Of a stretch of DNA of 64,000 bases, positions 60,226 through 64,000 are shown one piece after another (within the stretch, counting starts at the first letter, position 1; the number at the start of each line of letters is the position of its first letter). Origin of the DNA: Pigmentiphaga daeguensis (lineage in GTDB: Bacteria > Pseudomonadota > Gammaproteobacteria > Burkholderiales > Burkholderiaceae_B); assembly GCF_039523035.1 (NCBI RefSeq), contig NZ_BAAAEN010000013.1, forward strand, positions 98,211 to 162,210. Reading direction: 5' to 3'. The position numbers and the translations under genes were made by a program. The notes below the pieces were generated by a model. The model had not been told where the DNA came from, did not search any database, and was given only the letters and a program-made list of their open reading frames with translations.

Positions 60226-60997
60226 CACCGGTACAGCCAGCCGCCTTCTCGCCGTACTGCGCGTTCTCGTGGAAGGTAAGCAAGAAATTTCGGTGAAGCG
60301 CTTATCCGAAATACTGGGTCTTCCTACGAGTACCACACATCGTTTGCTCCACCAATTGGTGCAGCTTGGATTCGCAGAACGCGCACCCATGCGGCGGTAC
60401 TGCGTGGGACGCGAATTTTCGAGACTGGGCGCGCTTGCGATGCAGGGCCAACCCTCGCTGGAGGTGGCGCGCCCGATCATGCGTGACGTGGTGGAGGGGT
60501 GCAACGAAACATGTCTTCTCGGGTTGTACTTGCCCGCATCGCGTCAAATGTCGTTTGTGGAAAAAGTGGATTCGCGCCATCCCTTGAGATATCGCGTCCG
60601 TATGTACGAACTTCGCTCCTTGGCATGGGGTGCGAGCGGAAAGGCGATTCTTACTTGGTTGCCGGGCGCTGTCGTGGAGTCCGTGATAAATAGGGTGACG
60701 GCATCTCCGGCCACGGGATTCGCGCCGCCGTCTGTTGCGGTAATCATGAGAGAGCTTCGGAGGATTCGCGAGCGTGGCTATGCAATCAGCAAGGGGGAAC
60801 AGACGCCCGGTGCCGTCGGTCTGGCCGCCCCCGTATTTGGCGAAAGCGGTCAAGTTTTCGGCGACCTGTGCATTACCGTCCCAGAGTTTCGCTTCAGCCC
60901 GAAGGACGAGCGCCACCTCGCCGAATTGATCGTTACCCGAGCCAACAAGCTGAGCGAGCTGCTGCGCGCTCCTTGTATGAACCGTGTGGCCTTCTAA
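60209..60997 (+). CDS. IclR-family transcriptional regulator, second of two
   Basis: 262 residues. Helix-turn-helix EISVKRLSEILGLPTSTTHRLL at about 30-52, effector domain with LPASRQMSFVEKVDSRHPLRYRV, WGASGKAILTWLP and ERGYAISKGEQTPGAVGLAAPVF. The ATG at 60209 overlaps the end of the first IclR gene by 17 bases; an in-frame start at 60188 is possible. The two regulators differ throughout, so they are not a recent duplication. Two co-expressed IclR proteins may form heteromers or control separate steps. Confidence 0.87.
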   Translation: MTVNGDTGTASRLLAVLRVLVEGKQEISVKRLSEILGLPTSTTHRLLHQLVQLGFAERAPMRRYCVGREFSRLGALAMQGQPSLEVARPIMRDVVEGCNETCLLGLYLPASRQMSFVEKVDSRHPLRYRVRMYELRSLAWGASGKAILTWLPGAVVESVINRVTASPATGFAPPSVAVIMRELRRIRERGYAISKGEQTPGAVGLAAPVFGESGQVFGDLCITVPEFRFSPKDERHLAELIVTRANKLSELLRAPCMNRVAF

Positions 60998-61105
60998 GCT
61001 TGTTGCAAGGACGAGCTCGATTGCCCGACCCGACTCATTGTCTTTCGCCGGGTCGCCCGTCCTGCCTATGCAACACCTCGTCACTACATCGACTGGAGAT
61101 TCGCA

Positions 61106-61960
61106 ATGAACCGCCCTGCCAATGTCGCGCTCGGAGCAAGCGACGACAACACTGCCATTCAACATCTCCATATCGACGGAGAGGACATCGCCTATATCGA
61201 TCGAGGTTCTGGCCCGACGCTTGTCTTGATACATAGCCTGGGTGGTACTCATTCTATGTGGGACGAGACCATCGCCGCATTCGAGGGATCGCATCGGATC
61301 TTGGCCTGGGACGCCATCGGCCATGGCAGCTCGACGTGCCGCAATGAGTATTCCATCGAGCGGTCTGCAAGAATGGGGTTGGCCTTGCTTGCGCATTGCG
61401 GCGTGGAATCCGCCGTTTGTCTAGGCATTTCGATGGGTGGCCAAACTGCGATGCACATGGCTCTTCTGCGTCCGCAGGCAGTGTCGGCGCTTGTGCTAGC
61501 GGACACTTCGCTTGGCGGGCGGCCAGGCGGCCCAGCCCGGGTGGCGGCTGTACGTCGGGAGGTGGATCAATACGGAATGGAAGCTTTTGCGAAAAGCTAC
61601 GTAACCAGCCGCACGGCACTCGGAACTAGCGCTGCGATTTGCGATCGGTACGCTCGATGGGTGAGCGCGATGCCCCCGGGGGCCTACCTCAGCACACTGG
61701 CCTCGATCGTCGCCCAGGATCTACGCTCCTGCGCTGGGCGCATCGCGCGGCCCACGCTGATCATCGTCGGCGCCGAAGACACCAGCACACCGGTGGAGGC
61801 TGCGCAAGAGCTACAGGCGGCGATTCCCGGTTCCGAATTGCACGTGATTCCTGCGGCCAAGCACTTTTCGAACCTAGACAATCCGAAAGCATTCAACGTG
61901 CTCGTCGCTGATTTCTTGAGAAGATTGGACGTATCCTTCCCTCTCCCATCTTCTGATTGA
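61106..61960 (+). CDS. Alpha/beta hydrolase, 3-oxoadipate enol-lactonase-like
   Basis: 284 residues. Oxyanion-hole segment VLIHSLGGTHSMWD, nucleophile elbow GISMGGQTAMH (Ser near 110), Asp in IVGAEDTSTPV and His in PAAKHFSNLDNP complete the triad. Layout resembles PcaD-type enol-lactonases and ring-fission-product hydrolases, which suits an aromatic degradation island. Same strand as the IclR pair with a 108-base gap. Could equally be an esterase for a pathway intermediate. Confidence 0.85.
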   Translation: MNRPANVALGASDDNTAIQHLHIDGEDIAYIDRGSGPTLVLIHSLGGTHSMWDETIAAFEGSHRILAWDAIGHGSSTCRNEYSIERSARMGLALLAHCGVESAVCLGISMGGQTAMHMALLRPQAVSALVLADTSLGGRPGGPARVAAVRREVDQYGMEAFAKSYVTSRTALGTSAAICDRYARWVSAMPPGAYLSTLASIVAQDLRSCAGRIARPTLIIVGAEDTSTPVEAAQELQAAIPGSELHVIPAAKHFSNLDNPKAFNVLVADFLRRLDVSFPLPSSD

Positions 61961-62884
61961 CGGCTTTCGTGCCGGCGATAGCTGGTCGGTCGCGTGGTCG
62001 GTCGCGTCCACGGGTCCGCAGCTGCCGAGCGCTGAACCTGGTGCCGATCTACGTGCTCGCCTGCGCGGTCTGTGGCCCGAAGGCGCTGCTGTGCCCGGAC
62101 ATTCCCAACAACGAGGCGCCGTCTTGCCGGTTACGACCGACGCGCCGCCCGGCTCGCTGGTCAACCCTAGCCATGCGGCCGCATCCGGCGGGCGCAGCGC
62201 CATCGGCCACCTGCTTCCGGGGGCTGTGTCAGGGCGCTGGCCGGCGTGCTGCCAGATAGGGTATGGGCCTCGGACTTGCCCAATTCGTCGATGACCATGT
62301 GCGACGAATGCCGGGGTAAGCGGTTCGCGGTAATCAAGTTCGTGAACGCCGGCGAGGGCGTCAATGCACGTCGGCCCGCTTTTTTCCGGGCTGAGCTCCC
62401 CGGCAACCTGGGCACTACGCCCGTTGAGATGATGGAGTCGCTGGCGCCGATTCAGGTGCTACTGCGCGAGATCGGGCGGGGCAGCGGAGGGAGTTAGGCA
62501 GCAGCCAGGTGGGTGCGGAATCAGCTTTGAATACGAGATCCTGGACGACGCGCCGGATGTGGCGCAGGACCCTTCCTGTGAAGTTCGCCGACCAGCGGCT
62601 GCAGGATGTTGATCGCCTGGGCTCGCGGGTGAAGGAAATGGACCTGAATGTCGATTGACCCACCGCGCGGCGCGGTGAATTCGAACCGGGCGAGGCGGGC
62701 ATTTCGTTCGGCCCGCCTGCTCTTGGTGCGTGAAGATCAAAGGGCAAAAGGAGGCCTGTTGCGCCGCAGCGCGACGCAACGGCGCACGAGCCGTGGCATG
62801 CTGCCCTTCGCCGCCCGACGGCGAAAGGCTCCCGCCGGGGGCCATCTGCCTGTCGCTCGTATCGTCATCCAGCAAAGAACACCG
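61961..62884. other. Apparently degenerate 0.9-kb stretch without a convincing gene
   Basis: No frame here shows a recognisable family over more than about 80 codons. A tandem 12-base duplication (unit TGGTCGGTCGCG) lies at 61983-62006. Short plus-strand peptides such as the one around 62573-62658 (KFADQRLQDVDRLGSRVKEM, followed by a stop) have the charged-helical look of the middle of an IS110-type transposase, but this is a weak resemblance. The stretch is best read as a scar of mobile-element activity at the edge of the island. Confidence 0.35.
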
Positions 62885-63880
62885 TCATTGTTTTTCGATG
62901 TTCAACTTGGCCACCAGCCCAGCAATACGCGCATTCTCATGCTCGATCAGTTGTGCGAATGCCTCGCCGGATTCCACGCGCGGCGTCGCGCCGATGGCTT
63001 GCGCATAAGCCTTCATTTCATCCGTTGCCAGTGCTGCCACAATCTCCCTTTGCAGGCGGTCGACGACTGGCGTGGGCGTACCCTTGGGGGCCCAATAGCC
63101 AATCCAGTTAAAGAAGCTGTAATTGGGCAAGCCGGCCTTCGCGAATGTCGGGACGCCAGGCAGGGCCGCAGGCGGGGCATCGCCGCTGATGGCCAGCATG
63201 CGCAGCTTGCCAGTCTCGATGTGGCCCATCACCGTCGAGGGGGACGCGAACTGGGCATCGATCTGTCCACCCATCAGCGCTAGCAGCGCTTCGCCCGCGC
63301 CTTTATACGGAATGTGGGTCAATTCGATGCCCGCCTCATTGGCCAACTCCGCCATGGCAAGATGCGTGCTGCTTCCCGCACCGCCGGTGCCGTACGTCAG
63401 TCGACCTGGATGAGCTTTGGCAGCCCGGATGAAGTCCTGCAGCGTTTTGAAGGGGCTGTCTCCCTTGACCGCTATGCCGAGTGGAGAAAACATCACCGCG
63501 GCGATCGGCGTGAAATCGCGCTGGAGGTTATACGGCACCTTGCTGGTGGTATTGGGCACGATGACGCTGCTGCTGTCGTTGGCCGCCAGCGTATAGCCAT
63601 CCGGGCTCTCTCGTGCCACATAGCTCATGGCGATTGCGCCCATGGCCCCTTGCCGATTCTCGACCGCCACGGCCTGCCCCAGCGACTTGCTCATGATGGC
63701 GGCAAGCTTGCGCGTGACATTGTCGGTCGAGGCGCCCGGCGCAAACGCAACCTGGATCCGCACCAACTTCTGCGGCCACGGCGCTTGCTGGGCGCGGGCC
63801 GGCCCCGCAGCGAGTAGCAACAAGGCCGCGGCGGCGGTCGACGCCGCGAGTCGGACGGAAGGGATCAACTTGGCAAGCAT
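62885..63880 (-). CDS. Bug-family extracytoplasmic solute receptor, second copy
   Basis: 331 residues. Signal peptide (LAASTAAAALLLLAAGPARA) then the Bug fold: KLVRIQVAFAPGASTDNVTRKLA, NRQGAMGAIAMSYVARESPDGYTL, GTGGAGSSTHLAMAELANEAGIE, HIPYKGAGEALLALMGGQID. Only distantly like the copy at 58070. ATG at 63880 preceded by GGAGATAT. Its operon partners, if any, lie downstream on the reverse strand in the degenerate stretch or are absent. The remaining 120 bases to the window end hold its promoter region and no further gene that I can see. Confidence 0.9.
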   Translation of the reverse strand: MLAKLIPSVRLAASTAAAALLLLAAGPARAQQAPWPQKLVRIQVAFAPGASTDNVTRKLAAIMSKSLGQAVAVENRQGAMGAIAMSYVARESPDGYTLAANDSSSVIVPNTTSKVPYNLQRDFTPIAAVMFSPLGIAVKGDSPFKTLQDFIRAAKAHPGRLTYGTGGAGSSTHLAMAELANEAGIELTHIPYKGAGEALLALMGGQIDAQFASPSTVMGHIETGKLRMLAISGDAPPAALPGVPTFAKAGLPNYSFFNWIGYWAPKGTPTPVVDRLQREIVAALATDEMKAYAQAIGATPRVESGEAFAQLIEHENARIAGLVAKLNIEKQ

Positions 63881-64000
63881 GGGATATCTCCGTTATTGGT
63901 ATGTAGTCCGCCCTGAACAATGCGCAATCCCTTGATCTGAAACGTGGTTCTGCTGATTGATGGGCCCGGGATTTGCAAGGTATGGTTTTGCCAGTGCCTG

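Noticed and set aside
62573..62658. Possible IS110 transposase fragment
   Set aside because: Fewer than 30 residues with only general resemblance; not enough to call an insertion sequence.
1..64000. CRISPR arrays, tRNA, rRNA, prophage or plasmid origin
   Set aside because: I saw no regularly spaced repeats, cloverleaf-like or rRNA sequences, phage structural genes or replication genes.

Overview
The window is a very GC-rich bacterial chromosome segment with dense, mostly operonic genes. Repeated Bug-type receptors (tripartite tricarboxylate transporter substrate-binding proteins), CaiB/thiolase catabolic genes, a urea amidolyase plus Urt locus and a nested-palindrome intergenic repeat point to a betaproteobacterium of the Bordetella/Achromobacter (Alcaligenaceae) type. 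That is inference from gene content; no rRNA or other taxonomic marker is present. I saw no rRNA, tRNA, CRISPR array, prophage or intact insertion sequence.

Layout. 0-9.4 kb: housekeeping and stress genes (nhaA cut by the window edge, MDR oxidoreductase plus GST, M23 peptidase, wrbA, DUF4168, a DHA2 efflux pump, DUF2501, and a large unknown membrane protein with an EF-hand loop). 9.5-20.7 kb: a single-direction locus that pairs a branched-chain-amino-acid-type ABC importer (binding protein, fused LivH-LivM permease, LivG, LivF) with a soluble SdhA-like flavoprotein, a [2Fe-2S]-only SdhB-like protein, a MarR-like regulator and a full-length 5-oxoprolinase/hydantoinase. This looks like a complete uptake-and-degradation system whose substrate is not obvious. 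20.7-30.6 kb: unknown propeller-like protein, SDR, metallophosphoesterase lipoprotein, two MFS transporters, an HxlR regulator and an APH-like kinase. 30.7-35 kb: a vitamin B6 cluster (PtsJ-like MocR regulator, YggS/PLPHP, PdxY, class I amidotransferase) with a thioredoxin-like gene. 35-40 kb: CrtI-like oxidoreductase/TetR pair, Bcr-type MFS with a MarR regulator, GNAT acetyltransferase, nuclease.

40.1-52.3 kb: a urea-nitrogen module. One operon carries allophanate hydrolase, urea carboxylase and a GntR/FCD regulator; a second carries urtABCDE. Both start with a -24/-12 (sigma-54) promoter followed at the same distance by the same short palindrome, so the two operons appear to be co-regulated by nitrogen status (NtrC) and by the GntR protein.

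52.3-64 kb: a tannase-like esterase lacks its 5' end exactly where a lower-GC catabolic block begins. The block encodes a CaiB CoA-transferase, an SCP2-type thiolase with a DUF35 partner, a 6-hydroxynicotinate-3-monooxygenase-like flavoprotein, a Bug receptor, two overlapping IclR regulators and an alpha/beta hydrolase, followed by about 0.9 kb of apparently degenerate DNA and a second Bug receptor. I read this as an acquired degradation island for an aromatic or N-heterocyclic acid.
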